Positions 17,172-27,299 are shown, counted from the stretch's first letter. The stretch is DNA of 64,000 bases from Hymenobacter fodinae (GCF_004745825.1 NZ_SRLA01000001.1:1635134-1699133); one strand, 5' to 3'. The notes: generated from the sequence alone by a model not told the origin. Numbers and translations: made by a program.

Positions 17172-20057
17172 TTATTTCACCAGCACGAGGCGCTTGGTTT
17201 CCACTTTGCCATTTGAAACCAGACGGCAGGTATATACGCCCTCGGTCAGGGAGCGGCCTTCGAGCGTGGTTTCGTAGTCGCGGCCGGCTTCGGCTACACC
17301 TTGGTAAAGCGTGGCTACCAACTGGCCTAGCTGGTTGTACACCTGCAGCTGCACCGGTGCCGTGGCGGCGCTCCGGAACCGAATCACGGAGCGGTCGGTG
17401 AATGGGTTGGGGTACGTATCAAACGACTGGCCTAGCGCGTCGCCCATGGCGCTAGCCACGTTGCTGCTGGCTTCGGGCGTGCAGGAGCCCAGGCCGTTGC
17501 CGGCTTTCTTCAGGTGGGCAGGCACGGCATTCACCGATACGCAAATCACCTTGCCGTTCTGGCACACCAGCACCTTGTCGGAATTGGCGTTGTTGCTGCA
17601 GCGCACGTCCAGCACCGTAAGCGTTACCTCCTGGGTGGCCGAGCAGCCAAACCCGTTGGTTACGGTTACTACATAGCGATACACGCCGGGCTGGGTGGCC
17701 GTAAATACGGGGTTGGCAATGGCGGCATTGCTGAGGCCAGCGGCGGGGCTCCAGCTGTAGCTGGTGCCGCCCGTAGCCGTGAGCGTTACGCTTTGTGGTC
17801 CGTAACCCAGATAGAGAGTAGTGGGCACGCCCCCGGTGTACACGTCGTTGGCAGGCGTAACCGCTAGGCTAGGGGTTGGCAGCGGGTTCACGGTTACTAC
17901 CGCCTGCCCGCTGAGGGCGGTGCCGGTGCAGGAGCCATCGGAAACGGCCGTGAGTGCGTAGGTGCTGGTGCTAGCTGGGCTCACCGAGAACGTATAGGGC
18001 GAAGCCGTGATACCCGTTACCGTTACGGGCGTGGTGCCATCGGTGTAGGTCACGGACCAGGGTGCTGTGCCGGTGAGAGCCACGCTCAGGGTAGCACTAG
18101 AGCCGGCACAGATGGCCGTAGTACCGCTCAAAGTAGCCGTGGGCAGGGCCTTCAGTGTGAGGTTGGTGCTGTTGGCGTTGCCGAAAACCGAAGGTGAGGT
18201 GCTTACTACCCGAATGCGGTAGAGCGTGCCCGCGGTGGCCGTGGCCGGAATGGTGGCCGCAATGGTGTAGCTACCCGCCGCCGAAGCCGTGACGGAGCCG
18301 ATGGCCGTAGGAGCCGTGAAACTGCCCGCCGCATCGGAGAGCTGCGCCGTGAAGGTGCGGTTAGCGGTTACTGCTCCCTCCACCGTGAAGGGTACGCTAA
18401 CCGGGCTGCCCACGCAGAAAGTGGTAGCGGCCAAATTACCAGTGGTGATGGTAGAAATATCGGTGCGCTGAACGTAGTCGCGGAGCCACTTCAAGGCCGA
18501 CCGCTCGGCACCGTTCTCGTAGGCCAGATAGGCACCCTGGGCCGTGCGCCAATGGCCGGGGCGGTAGCCCCACAGTGTAACTCCCTTCACGGCGGGGTGC
18601 TCCCAGAACAGCGGAAACACGCGCTGGTACTCGGCCAGCTGCACTTCATCCTGAAGGCCGTCAATATCAAGCTCCGTGATGTAGAGTGGGAAGCCAGCAG
18701 ATGCCAGCAGGTTCAGGTTGGCCGTGAGCGAAGCCGCCGGTGTAGGCTGCGTGGAGAAGGCGTGACCCTGAATACCTACCACGTCAATTAGGTTGCGCTG
18801 CTTCAGCAGGTTGATGATATTGAGGTACTGCTGCGCCCCTGCGGTGGTGTTTTCCACGCTGTAGTCGTTGAGCATCAGCGGGGTGTTGGGGAAGTACTGG
18901 CGAGCCAGTTGGAAAGAGGTAATTACCCAGTCCCAGCCGGTAGCGCCTTTGCCGCCCAGGGCCTCAATGTAGTTGCCGCTGCCTTGGTCGGTGGGGCTTT
19001 GCTTGACGGGCGCATCGTGAGTAGGCTCGTTTACCACTTCCAGGAAGGCAATATCGGGGTAGCGCTGCGCCACGGCTGCATACCACTCCTTGATTTCGGC
19101 CAACTGCTCAGCCGGGGGGAGGTTCTCAATCCAGGAAGGCTGCTGGTTGCCCCAGATTAGCACGTGCATCCGGAAGGGAATATTCTGGCGCTTAGCTCTG
19201 AGGTAGGAGGAATCGAGGTCGGCCCAGTTCATCACGTTGCGGGTGCCTTCTACGCTGCCCCACTTGCCGCCATTCTCCGAAACCACTTGGTTGAAGTACT
19301 TCCCAAAGTTGACTTTCTGCGGGTTGCTGTACACCCCGCCGAGGAACTTCGGCTTGCCCGTGGCAATGGGCGGCCCGGGCGGGTTGAAGGGTGGGGGCGG
19401 GGGCGTAACCGAGCCCTGCTGGCCTTTGTCGAGGTTATCAACGGTGAAGAACACCCCCGAGGCCCCGAACACAAACTTGTCGATGTCAAGCCCGTTTTCG
19501 CGGCTGCCAATTTCGAAAGTTTGGGTGAGGCTACCCGCCGGAACCGTATAAGCGCTGGACCCGAAGGACGACATTCTCACCCATTTCCAGACGTTATTGG
19601 TGCCTACTGTGCCCGCGGCGCTAACCACGTCGGTGGCATTAGTGTAGCCGCCGCCGGCTAGGCCATTGGCATTTACCCAGCGGCTGGTTTCAAACGCCGA
19701 CCGCGTCCCGAAGGAGTTGGGCACATAATAGCTGTCGTCGTTGAAGCCACCGCTTCCAACCCGAACTCTGGCGTACAGATCATACGTGCCGGGGCCGGGG
19801 AAGGTGATGTTGTACGATACCACCCGGTTGTCGGCGTTGGGGCTCTGCGTTGAGCCGTTCAGGGTTACGAAGTCGCCAACAACTCGCAAAAAGCCGGTTC
19901 CCGCTTCAGATGAGAATGTAAGGGCAGCCGGAGTGGCAGCCGCGTCCCGGATGGTGCCGGCTTCGGCCTGAACCGTAACCGGAGCGTTCTGCGCGTGCAC
20001 TGCCAGGGGGGCAGACAGCAATCCAAGAAGCCCGAATAAGCGTCGGAGTTTGATCAT
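17172..20057 (-). CDS. Secreted multi-domain GH10 endo-1,4-beta-xylanase with T9SS sorting domain
   Basis: The 961-residue protein has a signal peptide (cleavage near VHAQ, residue 23), a CBM6/35-like beta-sandwich to about residue 205 and a Pro-rich linker (218-230). The GH10 catalytic domain covers about 240-530, with acid/base Glu344 in VVNEP and nucleophile Glu462 in TELD. Ig/PKD-like modules rich in Thr/Ser follow. The C-terminal 80 residues form a type IX secretion sorting domain (YPNPFTDRSVIRF ... VYTCRLVSNGKVETKRLVLVK). It should cleave xylan backbones outside the cell. It is transcribed alone, and no other xylan-use genes are adjacent. Confidence 0.95.
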   Translation of the reverse strand: MIKLRRLFGLLGLLSAPLAVHAQNAPVTVQAEAGTIRDAAATPAALTFSSEAGTGFLRVVGDFVTLNGSTQSPNADNRVVSYNITFPGPGTYDLYARVRVGSGGFNDDSYYVPNSFGTRSAFETSRWVNANGLAGGGYTNATDVVSAAGTVGTNNVWKWVRMSSFGSSAYTVPAGSLTQTFEIGSRENGLDIDKFVFGASGVFFTVDNLDKGQQGSVTPPPPPFNPPGPPIATGKPKFLGGVYSNPQKVNFGKYFNQVVSENGGKWGSVEGTRNVMNWADLDSSYLRAKRQNIPFRMHVLIWGNQQPSWIENLPPAEQLAEIKEWYAAVAQRYPDIAFLEVVNEPTHDAPVKQSPTDQGSGNYIEALGGKGATGWDWVITSFQLARQYFPNTPLMLNDYSVENTTAGAQQYLNIINLLKQRNLIDVVGIQGHAFSTQPTPAASLTANLNLLASAGFPLYITELDIDGLQDEVQLAEYQRVFPLFWEHPAVKGVTLWGYRPGHWRTAQGAYLAYENGAERSALKWLRDYVQRTDISTITTGNLAATTFCVGSPVSVPFTVEGAVTANRTFTAQLSDAAGSFTAPTAIGSVTASAAGSYTIAATIPATATAGTLYRIRVVSTSPSVFGNANSTNLTLKALPTATLSGTTAICAGSSATLSVALTGTAPWSVTYTDGTTPVTVTGITASPYTFSVSPASTSTYALTAVSDGSCTGTALSGQAVVTVNPLPTPSLAVTPANDVYTGGVPTTLYLGYGPQSVTLTATGGTSYSWSPAAGLSNAAIANPVFTATQPGVYRYVVTVTNGFGCSATQEVTLTVLDVRCSNNANSDKVLVCQNGKVICVSVNAVPAHLKKAGNGLGSCTPEASSNVASAMGDALGQSFDTYPNPFTDRSVIRFRSAATAPVQLQVYNQLGQLVATLYQGVAEAGRDYETTLEGRSLTEGVYTCRLVSNGKVETKRLVLVK

Positions 20058-20416
20058 ACTGTGGTGGGTTTGGGATGAATGAGGACAGGAATGACATTAG
20101 CCGAATTCTACATCAACTAATATTTGTCCTAATATAGAATCATCATTATCCCTCCAAACGCACCAAATAGGAGCCCCCAACAGAAAGAATATGCAACCGA
20201 TTGCGGTAGTAAATTGCAATCGGTTTCGGTAGGTTAAAATCTATTAATCACAAAATTATGTAATCAAGCTAGGCCAGATAGGGGCTTGCTTTAATAAGCT
20301 ATAACTTGCTAGTGATGAGGTATAGCACAACACATAGAGTGGCCTAGGCCACCGGTGCTGTGGAAGTGTGAATCAGAACCTGATGTCAAGTAGCACAGTG
20401 TGAGATTGAGCCTACT
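20058..20416. other. 359-bp spacer upstream of the xylanase gene, with a 14-bp palindrome
   Basis: The spacer is AT-rich for most of its length and must hold the xylanase promoter. At 20339-20352 it contains GTGGCCTAGGCCAC, two copies of the window's iterated octamer fused into a perfect palindrome. CTAGGCCA also occurs at 20269-20276. No gene is visible. Confidence 0.6.
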
Positions 20417-21433
20417 CTAATGCAACACTATTTGCTTTGTGTAAAACACCTTACCCGCGTCACCGCGCAAGGAGGCCGTAACTACTAGCTTCCGCCGTTG
20501 CCGACGAAACTGAAACAGGGCGTAGTGCTTGTCATTCACTAGTGGCCCCACTCGGTATTGGTTGGGCTCGGCGGTGTTATGCGTGGCCGGATGGGTTAGG
20601 CCACTGGAGGTGACTTCATATACGGGGTAGGCCACCCCGGGCACCGTCATTTTAGATATTTCGCCAATGTGCCGGTCGCCACTGATGAGCAGTACGCCTT
20701 TGGCTTGGCTGGAGGCCAGCAGCTGCAGCAGACGTTGACGGGCAGCCGGAAAGTTGGCCCACTTCTCGAAGCGGTGCTCCTGGGGCAGAAACTGAATACC
20801 CGAGGCAATGATGTGCGCATCGGCATCAGAGTTCTGGAGTTGCTGCTGCAGCCACTGCCACTGTGCCTCCCCGAGGATGTCGCCGGTCGGGTTAGGGTGA
20901 TACACTTGCTGGGCATCACGGTAAAGCGTATCCTGAAAATACCGGTCATCCAGCAAAATCACCTTCACCTTTTTACGGCCGACGCGGTAAGTATAGGCTG
21001 CGTAAATGCCCTCTTGTTTGCGTCGCGGACTATCAGCTGGCTCCTGCAGAAAATCAAGTGCAAGCTGCTGGTTCTGCGCCTTAAAGGGGTAGTTTTTGTC
21101 GCCATCGTTGCGGCCGTAGTCGTGGTCGTCCCAGGTGCCGATGATAGTGGTGCCCTGCTCGCGCAGGCGGCGGTAGCCCTCCTGGTTGAACTCGGCGTCG
21201 TATTTGGCGCGCAGCACGGCTGGGTCGTCGGAGTCGCCGTAGATGTTGTCACCCAGCCAAATCCAGACGTTGGGCTGGTCGCGGGCAATATCATCCCAGA
21301 GAGGCTGGGGCAGGTCGTGGCGGTTGCAGGAGCCAAAAGCAATCCGCAGCTCTTCTTTGGTTTTTTGAGCGCTGGCAGTGGTGCCGCTCAATAGCAGGCT
21401 GGCGCCGAGCAGAAAAGACAAAGGCTTGTTCAT
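20417..21433 (-). CDS. PhoD-family alkaline phosphatase / phosphodiesterase
   Basis: The 338-residue protein starts at 21433 with MNKPLSFLLGASLLLSGTTASAQ, a clear signal peptide; the longer frame upstream is non-coding in character. The PhoD-like metal-binding motifs are all visible: AFGSCNR, WLGDNIYGD, GTWDDHDYGRNDGDKNY and ISGDRHIGEIS. It is an exported metal-dependent phosphatase or phosphodiesterase. A CAAAGATG sequence just upstream (RC CATCTTTG) resembles the -7 box and would give a nearly leaderless transcript. Confidence 0.92.
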   Translation of the reverse strand: MNKPLSFLLGASLLLSGTTASAQKTKEELRIAFGSCNRHDLPQPLWDDIARDQPNVWIWLGDNIYGDSDDPAVLRAKYDAEFNQEGYRRLREQGTTIIGTWDDHDYGRNDGDKNYPFKAQNQQLALDFLQEPADSPRRKQEGIYAAYTYRVGRKKVKVILLDDRYFQDTLYRDAQQVYHPNPTGDILGEAQWQWLQQQLQNSDADAHIIASGIQFLPQEHRFEKWANFPAARQRLLQLLASSQAKGVLLISGDRHIGEISKMTVPGVAYPVYEVTSSGLTHPATHNTAEPNQYRVGPLVNDKHYALFQFRRQRRKLVVTASLRGDAGKVFYTKQIVLH

Positions 21434-21498
21434 ATGGCAAAGATGCAGCCGGTAGCGCTGGCCCGCAGATGAAGTCTGTGTTACCAACGCAAAAGTAT

Positions 21499-21518
21499 AG
21501 AGAGGCCTAGGCCTCTCT
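21499..21518. repeat. 20-bp perfect palindrome with GGCCTAGGCC core
   Basis: AGAGAGGCCTAGGCCTCTCT is perfectly self-complementary. It sits between two divergent genes, so it may be an operator; it also carries the core of the iterated octamer. Confidence 0.6.
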
Positions 21519-21555
21519 TGCCGATAAAATCCTTCGGTTTGCCACAGTACGGCCT

Positions 21556-21563
21556 TAGTTTTG
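21556..21563 (+). promoter_or_regulatory. Candidate Bacteroidota -7 box (TAGTTTTG)
   Basis: TAGTTTTG matches the TAnnTTTG consensus exactly and lies 36 bases before the ATG at 21599. A TTTG at 21538-21541 is closer than the usual 19-21 base spacing, so the -33 element is poor. Confidence 0.4.
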
Positions 21564-21598
21564 CAAGGTGGTATATGCCTCTGGCCCCAATTGGCGTT

Positions 21599-22912
21599 AT
21601 GTCGGGGCTGGGTTACTCGTTTCATCTTCTAAACTACCAGGCTGTTTTGTATTCAACTGCCCAACCTTCCTCTGTTACTTCCTTCCGTCGCTGGCTGCTG
21701 CCGGTAGTGTTTCTGTTGCTCGGGGTGCTGCTGGCCCCCGCCGCCCAGGCCCAGGTGCAGCTAAAGGGTATTGTAATTGACAAAGACACTAAGGAGCGGC
21801 TACCCTTCGCCAGCGTGGCCGTGCAGGGTACCGGCAACGGTACTGCCACCAACATGGAAGGCGAGTTTACGCTGAAAGTGGCGAAGCTGCCGGTAGTGCT
21901 GCTGGCCTCGGAGCTAGGCCACGTGCGCGACACCCTGCGCATCACCAGCCCCACCCAGGTCATTGAAATTGCGCTGGGCTCGGCCTCCATTGTGCTGCCC
22001 GAAGTAAAAGTGGGCAGCTACCCCTTTCAGCTCGTAGACCGGGCCTTCCGCAACATGCAGCGCAACTACCGCCGCAAGTTCTATGGCAAGGCCTTCTACC
22101 GCCAAACTACCCGCATCGACAACGAGCCCACCGAGCTGCAGGAGGTAGTTTGGAACGTGAAGTCGAACAACGCCCGTATTGAGGGTACGGCCATTGCTCA
22201 GGGTCGCTACGCCGGTAAGCAGGCCATTACCAACTTCAGCAACTTCTCGCTCTACACCAAGTCGTACGGTCTCTTCGACCCCAGCGCCGATACTACCAAG
22301 TCGCTCGCCTTGCTGAGCCCCAACGTGGTGAAAAACTACGAGCTGGAGCTGAAGGGCATTGTGGCCGGAGCCGACACAACCAAGGGCGGCATTGCGGAAA
22401 TCAACTTCAATACCCGGCCCGAGCTGACTAAGTACAAGTCGGAAGGCACCATCTGGATTGATATTGACACCTACCGCGTAGTTCGCTACCACATGACTAC
22501 ACCTAACTTCACGGGCGGCACGAACAATCCCGATCAGAAGTTCCGCGACACCAAGCTCGACATTGAGATGAGCTTCCAGAACACAGAAGGGGAGGTGGCC
22601 CCGTTGGAGTACATGAAAACCAACCTGACCGCCAACCTCGTAAGCGGCAAAGACGTGACGCCGCTTAACGTGTCGTCGTTTACCTTCTTCTACGACACCA
22701 ACACCACGCCCACCAGCATCCCGTACGCTCGCGTGAGCCTGCAGGACCGCGACCTGACGGCCATCCGCAGCATCAAATACGACCCCGAGTTTTGGGCCAA
22801 CAACCCCGTAGTGCGTCGCACGCCCGTGGAAGACGAAGTTATTGCCGCCTTCGAGAAGAAGGGTGCCTTCGGCACAATGGTGAAGCCCGCCCCCACTAGG
22901 CCTGCCCGCTAG
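21599..22912 (+). CDS. Exported protein with N-terminal carboxypeptidase-regulatory-like domain
   Basis: The 437-residue product begins with a long N-region, then a hydrophobic signal (RRWLLPVVFLLLGVLLAPAAQAQ). A CarboxypepD_reg-like beta-domain follows (LKGIVIDKDTKERLPFASVAVQGTGNGTATNMEGEF). The remaining 320 residues resemble the middle part of DUF5686-type envelope proteins (AFRNMQRNYRRKFYGKAFYRQ, then beta-rich repeats such as EGTIWIDIDTYRVVRYHM). It is probably periplasmic or attached to the outer membrane. The start is uncertain: ATG at 21575 or 21599 are both in frame; the second gives the shorter pre-signal region. Confidence 0.7.
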   Translation: MSGLGYSFHLLNYQAVLYSTAQPSSVTSFRRWLLPVVFLLLGVLLAPAAQAQVQLKGIVIDKDTKERLPFASVAVQGTGNGTATNMEGEFTLKVAKLPVVLLASELGHVRDTLRITSPTQVIEIALGSASIVLPEVKVGSYPFQLVDRAFRNMQRNYRRKFYGKAFYRQTTRIDNEPTELQEVVWNVKSNNARIEGTAIAQGRYAGKQAITNFSNFSLYTKSYGLFDPSADTTKSLALLSPNVVKNYELELKGIVAGADTTKGGIAEINFNTRPELTKYKSEGTIWIDIDTYRVVRYHMTTPNFTGGTNNPDQKFRDTKLDIEMSFQNTEGEVAPLEYMKTNLTANLVSGKDVTPLNVSSFTFFYDTNTTPTSIPYARVSLQDRDLTAIRSIKYDPEFWANNPVVRRTPVEDEVIAAFEKKGAFGTMVKPAPTRPAR

Positions 22913-22930
22913 CCTGCTGTAGGCTCCAGC

Positions 22931-22963
22931 AAAAAGCCTCCTGCTACAGCGGGAGGCTTTTTT
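22931..22963 (+). terminator. Intrinsic terminator
   Basis: A stem of AAAAAGCCTCC with GGAGGCTTTTT, extended by two more G-C pairs around a TACA loop, runs into a T tract. Confidence 0.88.
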
Positions 22964-23058
22964 CTAACCCAAGCCTACGGAATACCGTCTTAGGTACGCG
23001 GTGCGTTTAGACAACGCGCAATTGATGACCGCCAACCGCCTTGGGCGTTTTGTAGATA

Positions 23059-24243
23059 ATGACCGACCGAGCGGCTAACAGAGTGACAGTATATATCCCC
23101 GGCCACTACCGCACGGAAGCGGCTGATGGGCTGGCCGAATTCAACTACCGATTAACCCAGGCGTTAAAGGCCGATTTTATAATTCAGTTTATCGAGTTCA
23201 GCTTAGAGCAAGCCCCCGACTGGTACCAGGTGGAGCATTCAGATGACATTTGTATCCACAAGTTTGGGATAAGAAACTGCAATAAGTTGCAACTGCCAAT
23301 TGCCTTTCAAAACTGGCTGAAAACAGTTCGGGGCGAGACGTGCATTTTCCATTTGAGTCACATCTACAACCTCGATAATTATTTGATCTGTAGGTTGCTG
23401 ACCAAGTATAACATTCCATACCTGATAACCCCACACGACTCGTTTGTGTATGATCCGGCTTTCAAGAAGAAGCGGCCGGTCCTCAAGCGGATGTACCGCA
23501 ATGCCTTTACCCGGGTGTTTGATAAATACGTGCTGGATAATGCCGCCGTGGTGCACGGAATTACGGCCAGGTGCGCGGGCTACCTGAAAAACATTACCAA
23601 CTCGCCGGTACGCGTGGTAGCAAACCAAGTGAGCGACACCAATATTCCGCTAAACCTTGCGGCTCTGAAGCCTCAGGTATGTTTTATTGGCCGCTTCAGC
23701 ATATTCACCAAGGGGATAGACTTAGCACTAACGGCGTTTCACCTATTTAAAACGACCTCGGACCACGCGAAGGGAGTGACGTACGCCCTGATTGGCCCCG
23801 CTGATAAGCAGGCAACGGCCGAAAGGGAACAGCTCTGCCATCGGCTTAAGCTGAAAGTTGGGGAAGACGTTGTGTTTACCGGCAAACTATCGGAGGCCGA
23901 CCGGAATACCGTCTTGGCGGAGTCGAAGGTGTACATGCAACTGTCGCGCTCAGAGGGGTTTGGGCTTAGCATTGCACAGGCACTGTCCTGCTACAAGCCC
24001 GTTATTATCTCAACGCAGGTACCGATCCACGATAAAGTGACAGCCTACAACGCCGGGTTTGCCGTGACCTCGCCCGAAGAAGCAGCGCAGGCCCTAGATA
24101 AGCTGTTTGCCTTGTCAGAGGCAGAATACGCGGTGATGGCCGAGAATGCGCGGCGCTGCTACGAACAGGAATTTCACCCCGATATTATTAGGCCCCAGTT
24201 GGTTGCGCTCTACGAGCAAGCGCTGGTACACGCAAGCCACTAG
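23059..24243 (+). CDS. Glycosyltransferase, GT4 family
   Basis: The 394-residue enzyme has the two-domain GT-B layout. The N-terminal half ends near HGITARCAGYLKNI, and the C-terminal half opens with VCFIGRFSIFTKGIDLAL. The nucleotide-sugar site SRSEGFGLSIAQALSCYKPVI lies near residues 297-317 with the expected two Glu/Gln positions. Acceptor and donor are not predictable. The gene stands alone and its N-terminal third is less G+C-rich than its neighbours, which may indicate transfer. Confidence 0.88.
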   Translation: MTDRAANRVTVYIPGHYRTEAADGLAEFNYRLTQALKADFIIQFIEFSLEQAPDWYQVEHSDDICIHKFGIRNCNKLQLPIAFQNWLKTVRGETCIFHLSHIYNLDNYLICRLLTKYNIPYLITPHDSFVYDPAFKKKRPVLKRMYRNAFTRVFDKYVLDNAAVVHGITARCAGYLKNITNSPVRVVANQVSDTNIPLNLAALKPQVCFIGRFSIFTKGIDLALTAFHLFKTTSDHAKGVTYALIGPADKQATAEREQLCHRLKLKVGEDVVFTGKLSEADRNTVLAESKVYMQLSRSEGFGLSIAQALSCYKPVIISTQVPIHDKVTAYNAGFAVTSPEEAAQALDKLFALSEAEYAVMAENARRCYEQEFHPDIIRPQLVALYEQALVHASH

Positions 24244-24407
24244 CCTGCCAGACGGCTAGCGTGGCTAGGCCTGTGCTGCCAAGCGCTACCATAACCCCCA
24301 GGCCTGGTAAGCGCGTAGGCGAAGAATAAAGTTGGCCGCGTACGGTTCAGGTTGTTCCTTTGCAGCCGCGGAGCTAACTGGCCTAGCTCTTCTTGTTTTC
24401 TTCCCGC

Positions 24408-24791
24408 ATGCGCCAAGCCGTTGCTATTCTGCTTCTTTGCTCGCTCATGGTGCAATGCACCGGGCGGTTTGGCATTGTGGCAGGCTGGTGGCTGAACCAG
24501 GATTACATTGCGCGGGTACTCTGTATCAACCGCGACAAGCCTCAGCTGAAGTGTAACGGCCGCTGCCATTTGCGCAAGGAGCTAAAAGCCCAGGAAGAGC
24601 GGGAGCAGAAACAACAAACCGGCAGCAAGCAGGCTGCGCAGGAAACCCTCACGCTGTTTTGCGCTACCGTGGTGCCTTTGCGCCTCACACCCCCGGCCAC
24701 TTTTCTGGAAGCTACGCGCTACGCTGCCTTCCGCGTAGGCCACTATGCCTGGGACCGGCCCGGCCCCGACTACCCGCCCGCACAGGGCTGA
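24408..24791 (+). CDS. Small exported Cys-containing protein of a TonB/PepSY metal-uptake-type cluster
   Basis: The 127-residue protein (ATG at 24408) begins with a hydrophobic segment and then carries CINRDKPQLKCNGRCHLRKEL. This CxxxxxxxxxCxxxC pattern is conserved in small Bacteroidota proteins encoded beside TonB receptors. The Cys residues could bind a metal, but no function is established that I know of. It is 108 bases ahead of the TonB receptor gene. A TTCCTTTG sequence near 24354 resembles a -7 box and could drive the whole cluster. Confidence 0.7.
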   Translation: MRQAVAILLLCSLMVQCTGRFGIVAGWWLNQDYIARVLCINRDKPQLKCNGRCHLRKELKAQEEREQKQQTGSKQAAQETLTLFCATVVPLRLTPPATFLEATRYAAFRVGHYAWDRPGPDYPPAQG

Positions 24792-24899
24792 TTGTACCCC
24801 GCCTTCTCGGAATTTGACAGGCCTAGCGGCCCGGCTTCGTGCTGCCTTTTGTGGTGAGCAGAAACGGGCACGGCCTGCCGTACAATCAACCTTTTTTCA

Positions 24900-27275
24900 G
24901 TGAAAAAACGTGTATTGCTGCCCCTGGCTCTCGTACTGATGAGCCAGGCGGCGTGGGCACAGCGTACCCTCACGGGCCGCGTGTTCGACGCCACCACCAA
25001 AGAACCTTTGGTGGGTGCCACCGTGCGCACCCCCGACGCCCAACTCGGAACGGCAACTAATGCCACCGGCCAGTTTTCGCTCACCACCGATGCCACCCAG
25101 GTAGTGGTGTCGGCCGTGGGGTACAAGCCTTTTACGCTGGCTGTGCCCACCGAAAGCAGTGGCCTACGGGTGGCGCTGGAGCCAGCCGTGGAAGACCTGC
25201 AAACAGTAGTGGTAACCGCCAGCCGCGAAGCCCAGCTGCGCACCGACGCTCCGGTGGCCATTTCCAAACTCTCGCCCACCGTCATTCAGGACACCAAGCC
25301 CACGCTGCTGGTAGAGCTGATTAATAAGGTGCCGGGCGTGGTGATGCTCAACTACGGCAACGAGCAGCACGCCATGGGCATCCGGCAGCCCTTTGGCACC
25401 TCGGCCTACTTTCTGTACCTGGAAGATGGGATTCCACTGCGGCCCATGGGCGTGTTCAACCACAATGCCCTGCTGGAAACCAACCCGCTGGCCATCAACT
25501 CCATCGAAATAGTGAAAGGGCCGGCTTCCTCGCTCTATGGCCCTGAGGCCGTGGGCGGCGCCCTCAACGTGCTGACCAAGCGGCCCACCAGCGTGCCCAC
25601 GGCCAGCGTGGGCGTGCAGGCAGACCAGTACGGCTACCGGCGCCTGCAGTTTGGGGGTGGGGGCATGGCCTCCCCGAAATTGGGGGCCTACGTGAGTGGC
25701 TATGTGGCCCGGCAGCGCAACGGCTGGGCTGCCAGCTCCGACTACGACAAGGTATCGGTGAACGGCCGGGTGGAGTATGCCCTGTCGGACAAGACCCGCC
25801 TCACCGCCGCGGCCTCCTACAACGACTACGACTCCCAGACTAGCAGCCCCACTGACAGCGTGGCCTACTACCGCCGTCAATACAGCAGCACCACTGATTT
25901 CACGTACCGCAAAACCTACGCCCTGCGCGCCCGCCTCACCGCCGAGCAGCAGTGGAACGAGTGTAACCAAACCACGCTCACGGCCTTCTTCCGTGATAAT
26001 AACGTTGGGCAAAACCCCACTTACGGCATTCGGTGGCGGTCGGGGGCTAGCACCGCCACTGGTGAGATTAACGAGAGCAAGTTCAAGAGTTATGGTCTGC
26101 TGGCGCAGCACAGTGTGCAGTTCAACTGGCTGAACTCAAAGCTGCTGGCGGGTACCAGCTTCGATTACTCGCCCACCCAGTACAACGCCCACCAAATTGA
26201 CCTCGCGGCTCAACTACGGGCCGATAAGAAGTCGGTGGAGCGCTACACCGTAACAGCCGACCGACCCGACCGGCCCATTGCCGACTACGACACCGACCTG
26301 CTTAACTCGGCAGTGTATGCGCAGTTGGATGTGCACCCGTTGGAGCGTCTGCAACTCACGTTAGGCGGGCGGTTCGACCGGCTGTCGTTCGATTATAACA
26401 ACTACCTCGACCAGTCGAGCGGCAACAAAACCTTCCAGCAGGCCACGCCCAAAATTGGGCTGACGTATGATCTGGGCCACGGTCGCGGGCTGTACGCCAA
26501 CTACAGCCAGGGCTTCTCGCCGCCGGGCCTCACGGCCATTTTTCGGAAGCGGCCCAACACGCCTGCCGGGGCACCGGCCGAGTTCTACTACAACCTGAAG
26601 CCAGCCCGTTTCTTCAACCGTGAAATTGGGGGGTGGGCTTCTCTGCTCGAGAACAAGGTATATGTAGATGTGGCCCTGTACCAGTTGGATGGTCGCAATG
26701 AGCTGCTTAACATCCGGCAGCCCGATAACTCCACTGACTACCAAAGCGCCGGCAAAACCCTGCACCGCGGCATCGAGTACAGCCTGACCTACAAGCCCAC
26801 GGCCGAGCTGTTCTTTCGCTTCGGCGGTACCAACGCGGTGCACCGCTTCGAGGATTTCCAGCTCAGCGCCATCCAAACCGATGCAGTGCAGAACGTAAAC
26901 GGCAACGACATGCCCCAGGCCCCGCGTTGGGTGGCTAATACCGAGCTGACCTACAAGCCGCAGTGGCTGCCCGGCTTCCGCGCCGCCGCCGAGTACCAGC
27001 GCATCAGCAGCTGGTACCAGGACCAAGTAAACCGCGTGCAGTACAACGACAAAGGCCTATTTGGGGCCCGCGGCGTGAGCGTGCTCAACCTGCGCACCGG
27101 CTATAGCTGGCGCGAAACCCTAGAGGTATTCGTGAACCTACTCAACGCTACCAACGAGCTGTACGCCACCGCCGCCACCCGCGGCAACGCCCGCACCGAC
27201 CGCACTACCTATACTCCCGGAGCCCCGCGCACCTTCACGGTGGGCGTGCAATACAACTTCATCGGCAAAAAGTAG
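24900..27275 (+). CDS. TonB-dependent outer-membrane receptor (siderophore/metal type)
   Basis: The 791-residue receptor starts with GTG at 24900 (MKKRVLLPLALVLMSQAAWAQ signal). It continues with a CarboxypepD_reg-like domain (LTGRVFDATTKEPLVGATV), a plug with IEIVKGPASSLYGPEAVGGALNVLTK near residue 205 and a 22-strand-type barrel ending in Phe-rich sequence (VQYNFIGKK). Length and layout fit ferric-siderophore-type receptors rather than SusC. A PepSY membrane protein follows by 24 bases. Iron or copper chelate uptake is inferred from this arrangement; the ligand is unknown. Confidence 0.9.
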   Translation: MKKRVLLPLALVLMSQAAWAQRTLTGRVFDATTKEPLVGATVRTPDAQLGTATNATGQFSLTTDATQVVVSAVGYKPFTLAVPTESSGLRVALEPAVEDLQTVVVTASREAQLRTDAPVAISKLSPTVIQDTKPTLLVELINKVPGVVMLNYGNEQHAMGIRQPFGTSAYFLYLEDGIPLRPMGVFNHNALLETNPLAINSIEIVKGPASSLYGPEAVGGALNVLTKRPTSVPTASVGVQADQYGYRRLQFGGGGMASPKLGAYVSGYVARQRNGWAASSDYDKVSVNGRVEYALSDKTRLTAAASYNDYDSQTSSPTDSVAYYRRQYSSTTDFTYRKTYALRARLTAEQQWNECNQTTLTAFFRDNNVGQNPTYGIRWRSGASTATGEINESKFKSYGLLAQHSVQFNWLNSKLLAGTSFDYSPTQYNAHQIDLAAQLRADKKSVERYTVTADRPDRPIADYDTDLLNSAVYAQLDVHPLERLQLTLGGRFDRLSFDYNNYLDQSSGNKTFQQATPKIGLTYDLGHGRGLYANYSQGFSPPGLTAIFRKRPNTPAGAPAEFYYNLKPARFFNREIGGWASLLENKVYVDVALYQLDGRNELLNIRQPDNSTDYQSAGKTLHRGIEYSLTYKPTAELFFRFGGTNAVHRFEDFQLSAIQTDAVQNVNGNDMPQAPRWVANTELTYKPQWLPGFRAAAEYQRISSWYQDQVNRVQYNDKGLFGARGVSVLNLRTGYSWRETLEVFVNLLNATNELYATAATRGNARTDRTTYTPGAPRTFTVGVQYNFIGKK

Positions 27276-27299
27276 GCGCTGGCCTGCAACCCATATAGT

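Noticed and set aside
25164..26111. Minus-strand ORF of 315 codons across the TonB receptor gene
   Set aside because: It is antisense to the plug and barrel of a well-supported receptor, and its His/Gly/Val-rich product has no recognisable domain.
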